Source: Aquamicrobium sp. (GTDB taxonomy: Bacteria; Pseudomonadota; Alphaproteobacteria; Rhizobiales; Rhizobiaceae). Taken from it: a stretch of DNA of 64,000 bases. Positions 16,428 through 26,235 of this stretch are shown here, piece after piece. Where the stretch lies: positions 310,001-374,000 of the forward strand of contig JAHHDT010000007.1 of NCBI GenBank assembly GCA_019739225.1, given 5' to 3'. The position numbers and the translations under genes were made by a program. Positions within the stretch are counted from its first letter, which is position 1, and each line of letters opens with the position of its first letter. Under the pieces are notes generated by a model. The model did not search any database. It saw only the letters and a program-made list of their open reading frames with translations, and was not told where the DNA came from.

Positions 16428-16438
16428 CGGATTGAGGC

Positions 16439-16565
16439 GATAGGGGCATGGGGCAGTAAGGCAGTAGGTGAAACAGTAGAAGGAACCTGCTCGGGCCACG
16501 GACGCGCTGCGCGTCGCTCGATAATCCCTACCGCCGCATTACCCTAATCCCCATGCTGCCCTATC
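16439..16565. repeat. Imperfect inverted repeat element, family D
   Basis: GATAGGGGCATGGGGCAGTA and following bases at 16439-16468 are mirrored imperfectly by CCTACCGCCGCATTACCCTA to CTATC at 16527-16565. The arms share the GGGCAGTA/TAGGG theme and enclose about 58 bases. The element follows the last gene of the AAA+ cluster and may mark its 3' boundary. The rest of the gap to fhs shows nothing recognisable. Confidence 0.6.
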
Positions 16566-16695
16566 CAGACCCTGTCGCATTTCGCGCATTGCGCGGCTGT
16601 TTTGAGACGGCGCGAAATGACCCGCTCGGGCTTCTATGCGCCCAACGGCGGCGCATCAGCCGCGTCGCAAACGAGCCGTCCCAGGGGGAGATCGC

Positions 16696-18375
16696 ATGGC
16701 CGAGTTCAAGTCCGACATCGAGATCGCACGCGCAGCCAATAAGAAGCCGATCATGGACGTGGGCGCGGGGCTGGGCATTCCAGCCGAGCATCTGCTGCCT
16801 TATGGCCACGACAAGGCGAAGGTCTCCGCCGAATACATCAAGCAGGTTCAGGGCAACAAGGACGGCAAGCTGATCCTCGTCACGGCGATCAATCCGACGC
16901 CGGCGGGTGAGGGCAAGACCACCACCACCGTGGGCCTGGGCGACGGGCTGAACCGCATCGGCAAGAAGGCGATGGTCTGCATCCGCGAGGCGTCGCTCGG
17001 ACCGAATTTCGGCATGAAGGGTGGTGCTGCCGGCGGCGGGTATGCCCAGGTGATACCGATGGAGGACATGAACCTCCACTTCACCGGCGACTTCCATGCG
17101 ATCACCACCGCGCACAACCTGCTTTCGGCTCTTATCGACAACCACATATACTGGGGCAACGAGCAGGGCATCGACGTGCGACGTGTCGCCTGGCGGCGTG
17201 TCATGGACATGAACGATCGCGCCCTTCGGCAGATCATCTGCTCGCTTGGCGGGGTCGCCAACGGTTTTCCGCGCGAGGCCGGTTTCGACATCACGGTTGC
17301 CTCGGAGGTCATGGCGATCCTATGTCTGGCCACGGATCTGGCAGACCTGCAGAAGCGCATCGGCGACATCATCGTTGCCTATCGCCGCGACAAGAGCCCG
17401 GTCTTCGCGCGTGACCTGAAGGCCGACGGCGCCATGGCCGTGCTGCTGAAGGATGCCGTGCAGCCCAATCTCGTGCAAACGCTGGAGAACAATCCGGCCT
17501 TCGTGCATGGCGGGCCGTTCGCCAACATCGCGCATGGCTGCAACTCGGTGGTCGCGACCACCACGGCGCTCAAGATCGCCGACTATGTGGTGACGGAGGC
17601 CGGCTTCGGCGCCGACCTGGGCGCCGAAAAGTTCTTCGACATCAAGTGCCGCAAGGCCGGCTTGAAGCCGGCGGCCGCGGTGATCGTGGCGACGGTGCGC
17701 GCGCTCAAGATGAACGGCGGCGTCAAGAAGGACGATCTCGGCGCCGAGAATGTCGACGCCGTGAAGAAGGGTTGCGCCAATCTCGGCCGCCACATCGAGA
17801 ACGTGAAGCAGTTCGGCGTGCCGGCCGTCGTTGCGATCAACCATTTCCACTCCGATACGGAAGCCGAAATCCAGGCGGTGAAGGATTTCGTCGCCTCGAT
17901 GGGCGAGGAGGCTATCCTGTGCCGGCACTGGGCGCAGGGCTCCGCCGGTATCGAAGAGCTCGCGCACAAGGTGGTGCAACTCGCCGAAAGCGGCACTTCG
18001 CAGTTCGCGCCGCTCTATCCGGACGACATGAAGCTGTTCGACAAGATCGACACAATCGTCAAGCGCATCTACCGCGGCTCGGAGGCCATCGCCGACAAGT
18101 CGGTGCGCGACCAGCTTCACCAGTGGGAAGCGCAGGGCTATGGCAACCTGCCGGTGTGCATGGCCAAGACGCAGTACTCGTTTTCGACGGATCCGAACCT
18201 GCGCGGCGCGCCGACGGACCACGTCGTACCGGTGCGCGAGGTGCGGCTTTCCGCTGGCGCGGGCTTCGTCGTGGCAATCTGCGGTGAGATCATGACCATG
18301 CCCGGCCTGCCGAAGTCGCCCTCATCGGAGCGTATCTTCCTCAACGACAAAGGGCAGATCGAAGGGCTCTTCTGA
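16696..18375 (+). CDS. fhs: Formate--tetrahydrofolate ligase
   Basis: ATP-dependent enzyme joining formate to tetrahydrofolate to give 10-formyl-THF for one-carbon metabolism. The 559 residues match the family. The P-loop [12 protein letters not shown] lies at 66-77, followed by [36 protein letters not shown] near 105-140 and [15 protein letters not shown] near the C-terminus, all hallmark segments. AGGGGGAG precedes ATG 16696. It is a single gene. I looked for a ZTP (pfl) riboswitch in the 268-base upstream gap and did not find convincing conserved elements. Confidence 0.97.
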   Translation: MAEFKSDIEIARAANKKPIMDVGAGLGIPAEHLLPYGHDKAKVSAEYIKQVQGNKDGKLILVTAINPTPAGEGKTTTTVGLGDGLNRIGKKAMVCIREASLGPNFGMKGGAAGGGYAQVIPMEDMNLHFTGDFHAITTAHNLLSALIDNHIYWGNEQGIDVRRVAWRRVMDMNDRALRQIICSLGGVANGFPREAGFDITVASEVMAILCLATDLADLQKRIGDIIVAYRRDKSPVFARDLKADGAMAVLLKDAVQPNLVQTLENNPAFVHGGPFANIAHGCNSVVATTTALKIADYVVTEAGFGADLGAEKFFDIKCRKAGLKPAAAVIVATVRALKMNGGVKKDDLGAENVDAVKKGCANLGRHIENVKQFGVPAVVAINHFHSDTEAEIQAVKDFVASMGEEAILCRHWAQGSAGIEELAHKVVQLAESGTSQFAPLYPDDMKLFDKIDTIVKRIYRGSEAIADKSVRDQLHQWEAQGYGNLPVCMAKTQYSFSTDPNLRGAPTDHVVPVREVRLSAGAGFVVAICGEIMTMPGLPKSPSSERIFLNDKGQIEGLF

Positions 18376-18498
18376 CGCGCCCGGCGCGCGGAAGCGCAGC
18401 CGCATCGACCTGAGCCGCCTTGCCGCAGCCCCGGCACGGCGGCTTGCCATGGGCTTGCCGAGCCGCCATATCTGGCTTCCATCCGGAGAGGCGGAACC

Positions 18499-19752
18499 AT
18501 GGTATCGAAGTGGAAATGGCTGTTCAGCCTGCTGACAAGGCGCCTGTGGTTTCGCGCCTCGGTGATCTCGCTGCTGGCCATCTTCGCCGCCCTCGTCTCA
18601 CTGCTGATCTCGCCTTTCATTCCAACCGGGCTTGCCGACAAGCTCGGCGCAAACTCGGTCGACCGCATCCTCGAGATCATCGCCTCGAGCATGCTGGCCG
18701 TGACCACATTCTCGCTGTCGACCATGGTTGCGGCATATTCGGCCGCGACCAGCAATGTCACGCCGCGCGCGACCAAGCTGCTAATCGAGGACAAGACAAC
18801 TCAGAACGTGCTGGCTGCATTCGTCGGCTCGTTCCTCTACAGCCTCGTCGCGATCATCACCCTGTCGATGGGCGCCTATGGCGAGCGCGGCCGGGTGGTG
18901 CTGTTCTTCATGACACTGGCTGTCGTGATGCTGATCGTCATAACCCTGCTGCGATGGATCGACTACCTGCTGAGGCTCGGCCGCGTCGGCGAGACCACGG
19001 ATGTGGTGGAAGAGGCGACGGCAAAGGCCATGCGCGCGCGGCGCAGTACGCCCTATCTCGGCGGCAGGCGACTGGAGCCCGGCCGCGACGTCGTCGATGA
19101 CGGCGCGCATCCCGTCTACAGCGATCGCATCGGCTATATCCAGCATGTCGATACCGCAGCCATCTCCAGGGCCGCCAAGGCGGTCGGCGGGCGGGTGTAT
19201 CTCGCAAGCCTGCCGGGCACGTTCATCGACCCTGGCCGGCCGATCGCGTGGTGCAGCGGTTTCGATACCGCCACCGATTTCGACGCGATCCTCGATGCGG
19301 TAACCATTGCCGACGAGCGCAGCTTCGACCAGGACCCGCGCTTCGGCCTTTGCGTTCTGGCGGAGATCGCTTCGCGCGCTCTTTCGCCCGGCATCAACGA
19401 TCCGGGCACGGCGATCGACGTTATCGGTCGCGCGGTGCGTGTGCTGGCGATATGGGCGGGAGAAGACGATGAGATCGAGCCGCTGTTTCCAGAGGTCTGG
19501 GTGCCGGATCTCGACATAGCCGAACTGTTCGACGACATCTTCGTGCCGATCGCGCGCGACGGCGCAGGTGTGGTGGAGGTGCAGGTAAGGCTGCACAAGG
19601 CGCTTGCAGCACTTGCGCGCACGGGCGACCAGCGTTTTGTCGAGAATGCGCACCGCCAGTCCGAACAGGCCCTGGAGCGCGCGGCCCTGGCGATGAATTT
19701 CCCGAACGACATTGGCCGCGCCAGGGCGGCGGCCGCGATGGTGGGTGCATGA
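18499..19752 (+). CDS. DUF2254 family membrane protein
   Basis: Predicted inner-membrane protein of 417 residues. Four hydrophobic spans are visible at about 20-40, 58-80, 104-124 and 132-154, followed by a soluble C-terminal domain. The segment LAEIASRALSPGINDPGTAIDVIGR near residue 295 is the hallmark of DUF2254. GIGYIQHVD-like (RIGYIQHVDTAAI) and YLASLPGTFIDPGRPIAW are also typical. The molecular role is unknown. ATG 18499 follows GGAGAGGCGGAACC. The stop overlaps the start of the PAP2 gene (ATGA), so the two are coupled. Confidence 0.88.
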   Translation: MVSKWKWLFSLLTRRLWFRASVISLLAIFAALVSLLISPFIPTGLADKLGANSVDRILEIIASSMLAVTTFSLSTMVAAYSAATSNVTPRATKLLIEDKTTQNVLAAFVGSFLYSLVAIITLSMGAYGERGRVVLFFMTLAVVMLIVITLLRWIDYLLRLGRVGETTDVVEEATAKAMRARRSTPYLGGRRLEPGRDVVDDGAHPVYSDRIGYIQHVDTAAISRAAKAVGGRVYLASLPGTFIDPGRPIAWCSGFDTATDFDAILDAVTIADERSFDQDPRFGLCVLAEIASRALSPGINDPGTAIDVIGRAVRVLAIWAGEDDEIEPLFPEVWVPDLDIAELFDDIFVPIARDGAGVVEVQVRLHKALAALARTGDQRFVENAHRQSEQALERAALAMNFPNDIGRARAAAAMVGA

Positions 19753-20462
19753 ACCAGATTTTTCAACTCGTGCGCGGTATGCAGGACATGCGTTTCGCGA
19801 CCGTACCGGTGCTGCTGGTCGCGGTGGTGACAAGCGGCGTTTACGTATTCCTCGCAATCGCCGACGAGGTGAGCGAAAACGAGATCGCGCGGATCGACAG
19901 TGCACTGCTGCTGATGTTTCGCGACCCGACAGACAATGCGCGACCGCTCGGACCCGGTTGGCTGGTGGAGACGATCACCGAGATCACGGCGCTGGGCGGC
20001 TATCCGGTGCTGGTCGTTCTGGTAGCTTCGGTGCTGGGGTTTTTGCTGGTCGTCGGCCGCTACGGGCCGGCGTTGTTCGTCTTCCTGTCGATCGTTTCGG
20101 GAACCGCGTTGAGCCAGCTTCTCAAGATGCTCTACGACCGGCCGCGGCCCGACATCGTCGATCATCTCGTGCAGACGCATACGGCGAGCTTCCCGAGCGG
20201 CCACGCGACGATGAGCGCGCTGGTCTATCTCACGCTTGCCACGCTGATCGTTCGTCTCGTCGACAGTCTTGCGGCGCGCATCTACGTCATCTGCGTGGCC
20301 GTGCTCCTGACCATCATGGTGGGCTTCAGCCGCGTCTATCTCGGCGTCCACTGGCCGAGCGACGTTGCCGCCGGCTGGGCGCTGGGCGCAGCCTGGGCGA
20401 GCTTGACCTGGCTGGTGGTCAGCGGTCTGCGGGCGTTCAACCGATCTCGCGAAGCGGCCTGA
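19749..20462 (+). CDS. PAP2 superfamily phosphatase
   Basis: Integral membrane phosphatase of 237 residues that would act on a lipid phosphate or pyrophosphate at the outer face of the membrane. The three catalytic motifs are present: KMLYDRPRP near 119-127, PSGHATMS near 144-151 and SRVYLGVHWPSDVAAG near 195-210. Hydrophobic spans lie before, between and after these. It is coupled to the DUF2254 gene by a 4-base overlap, which hints at related membrane roles. Its 3' end overlaps the convergent DUF1868 gene by 26 bases. Substrate could be phosphatidate or undecaprenyl pyrophosphate. Confidence 0.92.
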   Translation: MNQIFQLVRGMQDMRFATVPVLLVAVVTSGVYVFLAIADEVSENEIARIDSALLLMFRDPTDNARPLGPGWLVETITEITALGGYPVLVVLVASVLGFLLVVGRYGPALFVFLSIVSGTALSQLLKMLYDRPRPDIVDHLVQTHTASFPSGHATMSALVYLTLATLIVRLVDSLAARIYVICVAVLLTIMVGFSRVYLGVHWPSDVAAGWALGAAWASLTWLVVSGLRAFNRSREAA

Positions 20463-21150
20463 ACTCCTCCATATCGTCGAACACACAGAAGGCGGGCACG
20501 TCGAGCTCGATGCCTTCGGGAAGGGCGTCGAGCAGCGTCTTAATCTCGGCAAGTGCCGGCAAATAGATCGCTTCCGCCTTGGGCGGCAGCCAGTCGAGCT
20601 GATAGGCCAGCGTGATGTGGAAGGTGTAGTCGTCATGGTCCGGGTGGCGGTAGCCAAGGCGCTCCGCAAGGTTGTCGCGTGCCTCGCGCATGACCGCTTC
20701 GTCGGCATCGGTCAGGCCTGAGACGACAACACCGAGCGGCGTGACCATGTCGGCCCTGATGCGGAACGGCGCCTTGACCGAGAAGCCGTCGAGGCGCTCG
20801 TCGATCCAGCTTGTCGTCTCGGGAATTGCTGCATCGGCAGGCAGCGCCGCCGGCCAGTATTCGCGCCCGCGGCGGCCTTCGATCACGCCCTGGAAAAGCG
20901 TCTTGTGCAGGCTCGAGACCGGCGTGAAGGTGAAGTGGTCGGCATGGGGCAGGGCACGCAGGCGCTCGCGAACCTCCATCAGTGCCTTCTGGCTCTGCGA
21001 ACCGTCGACGACGTGCGACACGAAGGTGTTGCCCGGTTCGTAGAGAAAGTTGCCGGCGCTGTCATAACGGGTGCCGAGGTGGCGCGGCGGCGTGTCTTTC
21101 CCGGTCGAGATGAAGTGTCGGCCGAAGTCGTCGTTCGTCGCGTATGCCAA
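20437..21150 (-). CDS. DUF1868 protein, 2H phosphoesterase-like
   Basis: A 237-residue cytosolic protein of the DUF1868 family, related to the 2H phosphoesterase fold. Two His-containing motifs are seen: SSLHKTLFQGV near 79-89 and TFHITLAYQLDWL near 180-192, corresponding to the paired H-x-T/S motifs of 2H enzymes that cleave cyclic phosphodiesters. FVSHVVDGS near 43 is a family-specific segment. ATG 21150 follows AGGAAAG. It overlaps the PAP2 gene tail to tail by 26 bases. The substrate is unknown. Confidence 0.82.
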   Translation of the reverse strand: MAYATNDDFGRHFISTGKDTPPRHLGTRYDSAGNFLYEPGNTFVSHVVDGSQSQKALMEVRERLRALPHADHFTFTPVSSLHKTLFQGVIEGRRGREYWPAALPADAAIPETTSWIDERLDGFSVKAPFRIRADMVTPLGVVVSGLTDADEAVMREARDNLAERLGYRHPDHDDYTFHITLAYQLDWLPPKAEAIYLPALAEIKTLLDALPEGIELDVPAFCVFDDMEEFRPLREIG

Positions 21151-21281
21151 GGCAATCTTCCTTTCCTGAGGGAGCGGACCGTCCGCGTAAGGTATGCGCG
21201 TGACATGAGGGTGACAGGGGGTTGTGACAGGGCGCGGAAATCAGGTTGCGCAGGCCAGCGTTCGCCGCTAAGGATTTCGCC

Positions 21282-21326
21282 ATGACGGTTCGTTCGATCA
21301 AGACCCTGTGGTGGTGGGCCTGCTGA
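21282..21326 (+). CDS. trpL: trp leader peptide
   Basis: A 14-residue open frame, MTVRSIKTLWWWAC, begins behind CTAAGGATTTCGCC and contains three consecutive Trp codons (21309-21317). It precedes trpE(G), as peTrpL (also 14 residues with WWW) does in Sinorhizobium meliloti. Ribosome stalling at the Trp codons would favour the antiterminator and let trpE(G) be transcribed. In S. meliloti the released leader RNA and peptide also act in trans; whether that holds here is unknown. Confidence 0.92.
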   Translation: MTVRSIKTLWWWAC

Positions 21327-21329
21327 CAA

Positions 21330-21398
21330 GCGGCCGGGCGAACGCGTGCGCGTGAAATGTGATGGCCGCAACGGATTTCCGGGCGGCCATTTTGTTTT
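21330..21398 (+). terminator. trp attenuator: antiterminator and terminator hairpins
   Basis: The terminator stem pairs ATGGCCGC (21362-21369) with GCGGCCAT (21383-21390), has an inner CGGA/TCCG stem and is followed by TTTGTTTT. The upstream GCGGCC at 21330-21335 can pair instead with GGCCGC at 21364-21369, making the two structures mutually exclusive. This is a textbook transcription attenuator between trpL and trpE(G). Confidence 0.88.
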
Positions 21399-21442
21399 CA
21401 GTCGTCCCGGGTCCGCCAGGCGGAAACGGATGGAGACAGGGA

Positions 21443-23632
21443 ATGACAGTCGAACTGCTTGAAGACGGCGCCGAACGGTTCATCACCGCCGGAGGCGTGA
21501 CGGTGACGCGGCAACGCCACGACACACCCTATGACGGTGCGATCGAGGCCTATATCGATGCGCTGGATTCGCGCCGGGGCTGCGTGTTCTCCTCCAACTA
21601 CGAATATCCGGGCCGCTACACGCGCTGGGATACGGCCATGATCGACCCGCCGGTCGTCATCAGCGCCAAAGGCCGGGCGATGCGTATCGAGGCGCTGAAC
21701 GCACGCGGTGAGGTGCTGCTGCCGACGATACGCCGTGCGGTGGCGGGGCTGTCCGACGTGACAATGGGCGAGGTCTCGCCCCGCCTTCTGACGCTCCAGG
21801 TCGCCGAGCCCGGCCGCGTCTTTGCCGAAGAGGAGCGGAGCAAGGCGCCGACGGTCTTCACCGTGCTGCGGGCGCTGGTGGATCTCTTCCGCTCGCCGGA
21901 AGACGGCAATCTCGGCCTCTACGGCGCCTTTGGCTATGACATCGCCTTCCAGTTCGACCATGTCGAACAGAAGCTGGATCGTTCCGACGACCAGCGCGAC
22001 GTCGTGCTTTACCTTCCCGACGAAATCCTTGTCGTCGACCATCACCAGGCCAAAGCCTGGCACGACCGCTACGACTATTCCGGCGCGGGCTTTTCGACCG
22101 CCGGCCTGCCGCGCGACAACGAACAGGAGCCTTTCCGGCCGAGCAGCCGCATCCCGCCGCGCGGCGACCATGAGCCTGGTGAGTATGCGAGGCTGGTGGA
22201 AAAGGCCAAGGAGAGCTTCCGGCGCGGCGACCTCTTCGAGGTTGTGCCGGGGCAGATGTTCTTCGAGCGCTGCGATTCCAAGCCGTCCGAAATCACGCGG
22301 CGGCTGAAGAAGATCAACCCGTCGCCCTATTCGTTCTTCATCAATCTCGGCAGCGGCGAATATCTTATCGGCGCCTCGCCCGAGATGTTCGTGCGGGTCA
22401 ACGGGCGGCGCGTGGAGACCTGCCCGATTTCCGGCACGATCCGCCGCGGCGACGATGCGATCTCGGACTCCGAGCAGATCCTGAAGCTGCTGAACTCGAA
22501 GAAGGATGAGAGCGAGCTGACCATGTGTTCCGATGTCGACCGCAACGACAAGAGCCGGGTCTGCGAGCCGGGTTCCGTGCGGGTCATCGGCCGCCGGCAG
22601 ATCGAGATGTATTCGCGGCTGATCCATACGGTCGACCACATCGAGGGCCGCCTGAGGGAGGGCATGGACGCGTTCGACGCGTTCCTGTCGCATGCCTGGG
22701 CGGTGACGGTGACCGGGGCACCGAAACTGTGGGCGATGCGCTTCATCGAGAACCACGAGAAGAGCCCGCGCGCCTGGTATGGCGGCGCAATCGGCATGGT
22801 GCATTTCAACGGCGACATGAACACCGGCCTGACGCTGCGCACCATCCGCATCAAGGACGGCATTGCAGAAGTCCGCGCAGGCGCGACGCTGCTCTACGAT
22901 TCCGATCCTGCCGAGGAAGAAGCAGAGACCGAGCTGAAGGCCTCCGCGATGCTGGCGGCGATCCGCGAGGCGTCGGCCGGCAATGCGGCAGCGAGCGAGC
23001 GCGAGGGTGCGAAGGTGGGCGAGGGCGTCTCGATCCTGCTGGTCGACCACGAGGACTCATTCGTTCACACGCTGGCCAACTATTTCCGCCAGACCGGCGC
23101 GAGTGTCTCCACCGTGCGCTCCCCGGTGCCGGAAGAAGTGTTCGACCGGGTCAATCCCGATCTTGTCGTACTTTCGCCCGGCCCCGGCAGCCCGAAGGAT
23201 TTCGACACCAAGGCGACGATCGAGAAGGCGCGCAAGCGCGACCTGCCGATCTTCGGCGTCTGCCTCGGACTGCAGGCGCTGGCGGAGGCCTATGGCGGCG
23301 AACTACGCCAGCTTCATGTGCCCATGCACGGCAAGCCGTCGCGCATCCGGGTTTCGAGGCCCGGCGTCATCTTTTCCGGCTTGCCCAAGGAAGTGACTGT
23401 CGGTCGCTATCACTCGATATTCGCCGATCCGGTGCGGTTGCCGGACGCGTTCATCGTCACGGCGGAGACCGAGGACGGCGTGGTGATGGCGTTCGAGCAC
23501 AAGCACGAGCCGGTGGCTGCCGTGCAGTTTCACCCCGAATCGATCATGACGCTCGGCCAGAACGCCGGCATGCGGATGATCGAGAACGTGGTCGCGCATC
23601 TGCCGCGCAAGGCGAAGGTCAAGGCGGCGTGA
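21443..23632 (+). CDS. trpE(G): Anthranilate synthase, fused TrpE-TrpG
   Basis: Converts chorismate and glutamine to anthranilate, the first step of tryptophan synthesis. The 729-residue fusion is the rhizobial form. The TrpE part spans about 1-510 with chorismate-binding segments near the [10 protein letters not shown] and [11 protein letters not shown] motifs and [17 protein letters not shown]. The TrpG glutamine amidotransferase spans about 525-729 with [18 protein letters not shown], nucleophile Cys in [16 protein letters not shown] near 607 and [10 protein letters not shown] near 695. ATG 21443 follows GGAGACAGGG. The trpL attenuator lies directly upstream. Confidence 0.97.
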   Translation: MTVELLEDGAERFITAGGVTVTRQRHDTPYDGAIEAYIDALDSRRGCVFSSNYEYPGRYTRWDTAMIDPPVVISAKGRAMRIEALNARGEVLLPTIRRAVAGLSDVTMGEVSPRLLTLQVAEPGRVFAEEERSKAPTVFTVLRALVDLFRSPEDGNLGLYGAFGYDIAFQFDHVEQKLDRSDDQRDVVLYLPDEILVVDHHQAKAWHDRYDYSGAGFSTAGLPRDNEQEPFRPSSRIPPRGDHEPGEYARLVEKAKESFRRGDLFEVVPGQMFFERCDSKPSEITRRLKKINPSPYSFFINLGSGEYLIGASPEMFVRVNGRRVETCPISGTIRRGDDAISDSEQILKLLNSKKDESELTMCSDVDRNDKSRVCEPGSVRVIGRRQIEMYSRLIHTVDHIEGRLREGMDAFDAFLSHAWAVTVTGAPKLWAMRFIENHEKSPRAWYGGAIGMVHFNGDMNTGLTLRTIRIKDGIAEVRAGATLLYDSDPAEEEAETELKASAMLAAIREASAGNAAASEREGAKVGEGVSILLVDHEDSFVHTLANYFRQTGASVSTVRSPVPEEVFDRVNPDLVVLSPGPGSPKDFDTKATIEKARKRDLPIFGVCLGLQALAEAYGGELRQLHVPMHGKPSRIRVSRPGVIFSGLPKEVTVGRYHSIFADPVRLPDAFIVTAETEDGVVMAFEHKHEPVAAVQFHPESIMTLGQNAGMRMIENVVAHLPRKAKVKAA

Positions 23633-23649
23633 GGAACGAGACCGCACTC

Positions 23650-23773
23650 CCTTCTCCCCGTTTACGGGGAGAAGGTGGCCCGAAGGGTCGGATGAGGGGC
23701 GGCACCAGCCTTGCAATGCTAGCTTTGCCCCTCATCTGCCTGCCGGCATCTTCTCCCCGTAAACGGGGAGAAG
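23650..23773. repeat. Intergenic mosaic element, family B, short copy
   Basis: Inverted arms at 23650-23702 and 23727-23773 with a 24-base spacer. The arms are the same as those around the DUF559 gene at 13469-14003. The right arm ends in GGGGAGAAG about 10 bases before the CDF start codon, where it probably acts as ribosome site. Confidence 0.85.
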
Positions 23774-23783
23774 AGACCCCGTC

Positions 23784-24692
23784 ATGACTGCCAAGCAGCG
23801 CATACGACGCCTTGCGGCGTGGTCCATCGTCGTCGCATTCGGCGTGATGGGTCTGAAGTTCGTCGCCTGGTGGATGACCGGGTCGGTCGCGCTTTATTCG
23901 GACGCGCTGGAATCAATCGTCAACGTGATCGCTGGCTTCGCGGCCTTCTGGGCGATCTCGGTCAGCCACAAGCCGGCCGATCGCGATCATCAGTACGGGC
24001 ACCACAAGGCGGAATATTTCTCGGCCGTGCTTGAGGGCGTGCTTATCGTCGTCGCCGCGCTGCTCATCATGGGCGAGGTGTGGCGAAGCTGGCAGAACCC
24101 GGCACCGATTGAGCAAGCCTGGGAAGGTCTTGCGGTCAACGGCGTCGCGGCGGGGATCAACTGCGTCTGGGCGCTGATGCTGATCCGCGTCGGGCGCAAG
24201 GACAAGTCGCCGGCGCTGGAAGCTGACGGTCACCACGTCATGACGGATGTGGTCACGTCGATCGGCGTCATTGCCGGTCTCGTCGGGGCCGTCCTGACCG
24301 GCTGGTATTTTCTCGATCCGCTGCTGGCGCTGGTCGTTGCGCTCAACATTCTCTGGCAGGGGTGGAAGGTCATCACCTCGTCACTGGACGGCCTGATGGA
24401 CCGCGCCGTGCCGGTTGAGGAGCATGTGCGTATCCGCGACATCATCTCGGCCAATTCCAAGGGCGCGCTGGAAGTTCACGATCTCAAGACGCGGATCGCC
24501 GGCCGTGCGACCTTTATCGAGTTCCATATGGTCGTCGACGCTCACATGACCGTCGGCGAGAGCCATGCGATCTGCGACCGGATCGAGGAGGCACTGGAGG
24601 CGGAAATTCCGTCGGTGCGTATCGTCATCCACGTCGAGCCGGAAGACGAGGCGAAACTGCCGCCCGGAACCCCGGCGGTTCCGTTCGCCTAG
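23784..24692 (+). CDS. Cation diffusion facilitator family transporter
   Basis: Inner-membrane metal/proton antiporter of 302 residues exporting divalent metals such as Zn or Fe. Six hydrophobic spans are visible. The metal site residues appear as ALYSDALESIVN in span 2 (about 35-46) and ADGHHVMTDVVTS in span 5 (about 147-159), a D-D/H-D arrangement. DHQYGHHKAEYFSAVLEG is the family signature after span 2. The C-terminal domain has ALEVHDLKTRIAGRATFIEFHMVVD and IVIHVEPEDE. The last 4 bases overlap the convergent gluconolactonase gene. Metal specificity cannot be read. Confidence 0.92.
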   Translation: MTAKQRIRRLAAWSIVVAFGVMGLKFVAWWMTGSVALYSDALESIVNVIAGFAAFWAISVSHKPADRDHQYGHHKAEYFSAVLEGVLIVVAALLIMGEVWRSWQNPAPIEQAWEGLAVNGVAAGINCVWALMLIRVGRKDKSPALEADGHHVMTDVVTSIGVIAGLVGAVLTGWYFLDPLLALVVALNILWQGWKVITSSLDGLMDRAVPVEEHVRIRDIISANSKGALEVHDLKTRIAGRATFIEFHMVVDAHMTVGESHAICDRIEEALEAEIPSVRIVIHVEPEDEAKLPPGTPAVPFA

Positions 24693-25603
24693 ATGGTTCT
24701 GGCGCCATTGACCTTCAGATAGACGGCGTAGAGCGACGTCGTGGCGGTGATGAAAAGACGATTGAGCTTTTGGCCGCCGAAACAGCAGTTTGAGACGATT
24801 TCCGGCACCAGAACCTTGCCGATCAGGGTTCCGTCGGGATCGTAGCAATGGATGCCGTCGGCCGCGCTTGTCCAGATGCGGCCGGCCGTGTCGAGCCGGA
24901 AGCCATCGAACAGGCCCGCGGTGCAATCGGCAAAGACCGATCCGCCGCTGAGACGCCCACCGTCGCCGACATCAAAGACGCGCATGTGGGCCGGATGATG
25001 GTCGCCATGCGTGCGGCCGGTATCGACAACGTAGAGCTTCGTCTCGTCGGGCGAGAAAGCGAGGCCGTTCGGCTTTATCATGTCAGTGACGACCGCTTCG
25101 ACCGTGCCGGTCGCCGGGTCGATGCGGTAGGCATGCGAAGCGCCGATTTCGCTGTCGGCCCTGTCGCCCTCATAGTCGGAATCGATGCCGTAGGTGGGGT
25201 CCGTGAACCAGATCGAGCCGTCGGATTTGACGACAAGATCATTGGGCGAGTTCAGCCGCTTGCCCTGCCAGCGGTCGGCAATCGTGACGACGCTGCCGTC
25301 ATGCTCAGTGCGGCTGATGCGGCGGGCCTTGTGCTCGCAGGAAACCAGCCTGCCCTGCCTGTCCACCGTGTGGCCGTTGGTGTTGCCGGCGGGCTGGCGG
25401 AAGACGCTGACATGGCCGTCGGCATCGTCATAACGCAGCATGCGATCGTTGGGGATGTCCGACCATACAAGGTAGCGGCCGGGCGCAAACCATGCGGGCC
25501 CCTCGGTCCAGCGGCTTCCGGTATGGAGCCGCTCCAGCCTGGCCGTGCCATTGATCAGCTTCGCGAAGCGCGGGTCGAGGATTTCGTACGGGCTTTCGGA
25601 CAT
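24689..25603 (-). CDS. SMP-30/gluconolactonase family protein
   Basis: Six-bladed beta-propeller lactonase of 304 residues that would open sugar lactones such as glucono-1,5-lactone. The start at 25603 (MSESPYEILDPRF) lies behind GAGGAGGAGAAG; the upstream frame is unlikely. Metal-ligand regions are visible as RWTEGPAWF near residue 31 (Glu), RLNSPNDLVVKSDGSIWFTDP near 115 (Asn), MIKPNGLAFSPDETKLYVVDTG near 170 (Asn) and the Asp-containing DGFRLDTAGRIW near 225. It follows gluconokinase by 49 bases on the same strand, making a lactone-to-6-phosphogluconate route plausible. Confidence 0.9.
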   Translation of the reverse strand: MSESPYEILDPRFAKLINGTARLERLHTGSRWTEGPAWFAPGRYLVWSDIPNDRMLRYDDADGHVSVFRQPAGNTNGHTVDRQGRLVSCEHKARRISRTEHDGSVVTIADRWQGKRLNSPNDLVVKSDGSIWFTDPTYGIDSDYEGDRADSEIGASHAYRIDPATGTVEAVVTDMIKPNGLAFSPDETKLYVVDTGRTHGDHHPAHMRVFDVGDGGRLSGGSVFADCTAGLFDGFRLDTAGRIWTSAADGIHCYDPDGTLIGKVLVPEIVSNCCFGGQKLNRLFITATTSLYAVYLKVNGARTI

Positions 25604-25652
25604 GTCTTCTCCTCCTCGGCGTCGTGGCCGGCACGATCTGCCGTCAGCGTGT

Positions 25653-26201
25653 TTATGTGCCCGACCGGGCAGCCAGGAATGCAGCCGCCTGCTCGACCAG
25701 AGTGTCGACAGGCAGCAGCGCATCGAGGCGCAGAGCCGCCTCGTCAGCCGATGGCGGTTCGAGATCGGCGAACTGGCTGTCCACAAGGCTCGACGGCATG
25801 AAGTGCCCGCCGCGCCCCTGTACGCGGTTCCACGAAGCCTGCCGGTCGAGCGCCAGATGCAGGAAGACCAGGTTCGGGTTCAGGCTGCGCAACCGGTCCC
25901 TGTAGCGCCGCTTGAGCGCCGAACAGGTGGCGACCACCGTCGCGCCGCGTGCGGTGCGGCTTGCCATCTCGGCGGCGATCGTATCGAGCCAGCCGGCCCG
26001 GTGCTCGTCGTCGAGCGGAATGCCGCTGGCCATGCGCGCAATGTTCTCCGGCGGATGGAAGGCATCACCCTCGACGAATTCGGCACCCAGCTTGCGGGCG
26101 AGCGCGGAGCCGACCTCGGTCTTGCCACAACCGGCGACGCCCATGACGATCACGGGCGGCAAGCGGCCCGTTTCCGCTGGCTTGCCTGCTGCCTCCGTCA
26201 T
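25653..26201 (-). CDS. gntK: Gluconokinase
   Basis: Phosphorylates gluconate to 6-phosphogluconate, feeding the Entner-Doudoroff and pentose phosphate routes. The 182-residue protein has P-loop VMGVAGCGKTEVGSALA near 18-34, EGDAFHPPENIARMASGIPLDDEHRAGWL near 45-73 and CSALKRRYRDRLR near 94, all diagnostic of GntK. The chosen start at 26201 (MTEAAGK) has GGAGGTGACG in front; the frame extends to 26249 without such a site. It lies 34 bases after fructokinase and 49 before the lactonase, so the three are likely one operon. Confidence 0.94.
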   Translation of the reverse strand: MTEAAGKPAETGRLPPVIVMGVAGCGKTEVGSALARKLGAEFVEGDAFHPPENIARMASGIPLDDEHRAGWLDTIAAEMASRTARGATVVATCSALKRRYRDRLRSLNPNLVFLHLALDRQASWNRVQGRGGHFMPSSLVDSQFADLEPPSADEAALRLDALLPVDTLVEQAAAFLAARSGT

Positions 26202-26235
26202 CGTCACCTCCGTCCGATGTGATGCCCGACAGGCA

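Noticed and set aside
16428-16695. A ZTP (pfl-type) riboswitch before fhs.
   Set aside because: Such riboswitches do occur upstream of fhs, but the conserved pseudoknot sequences could not be found; the gap is largely explained by the inverted repeat element.
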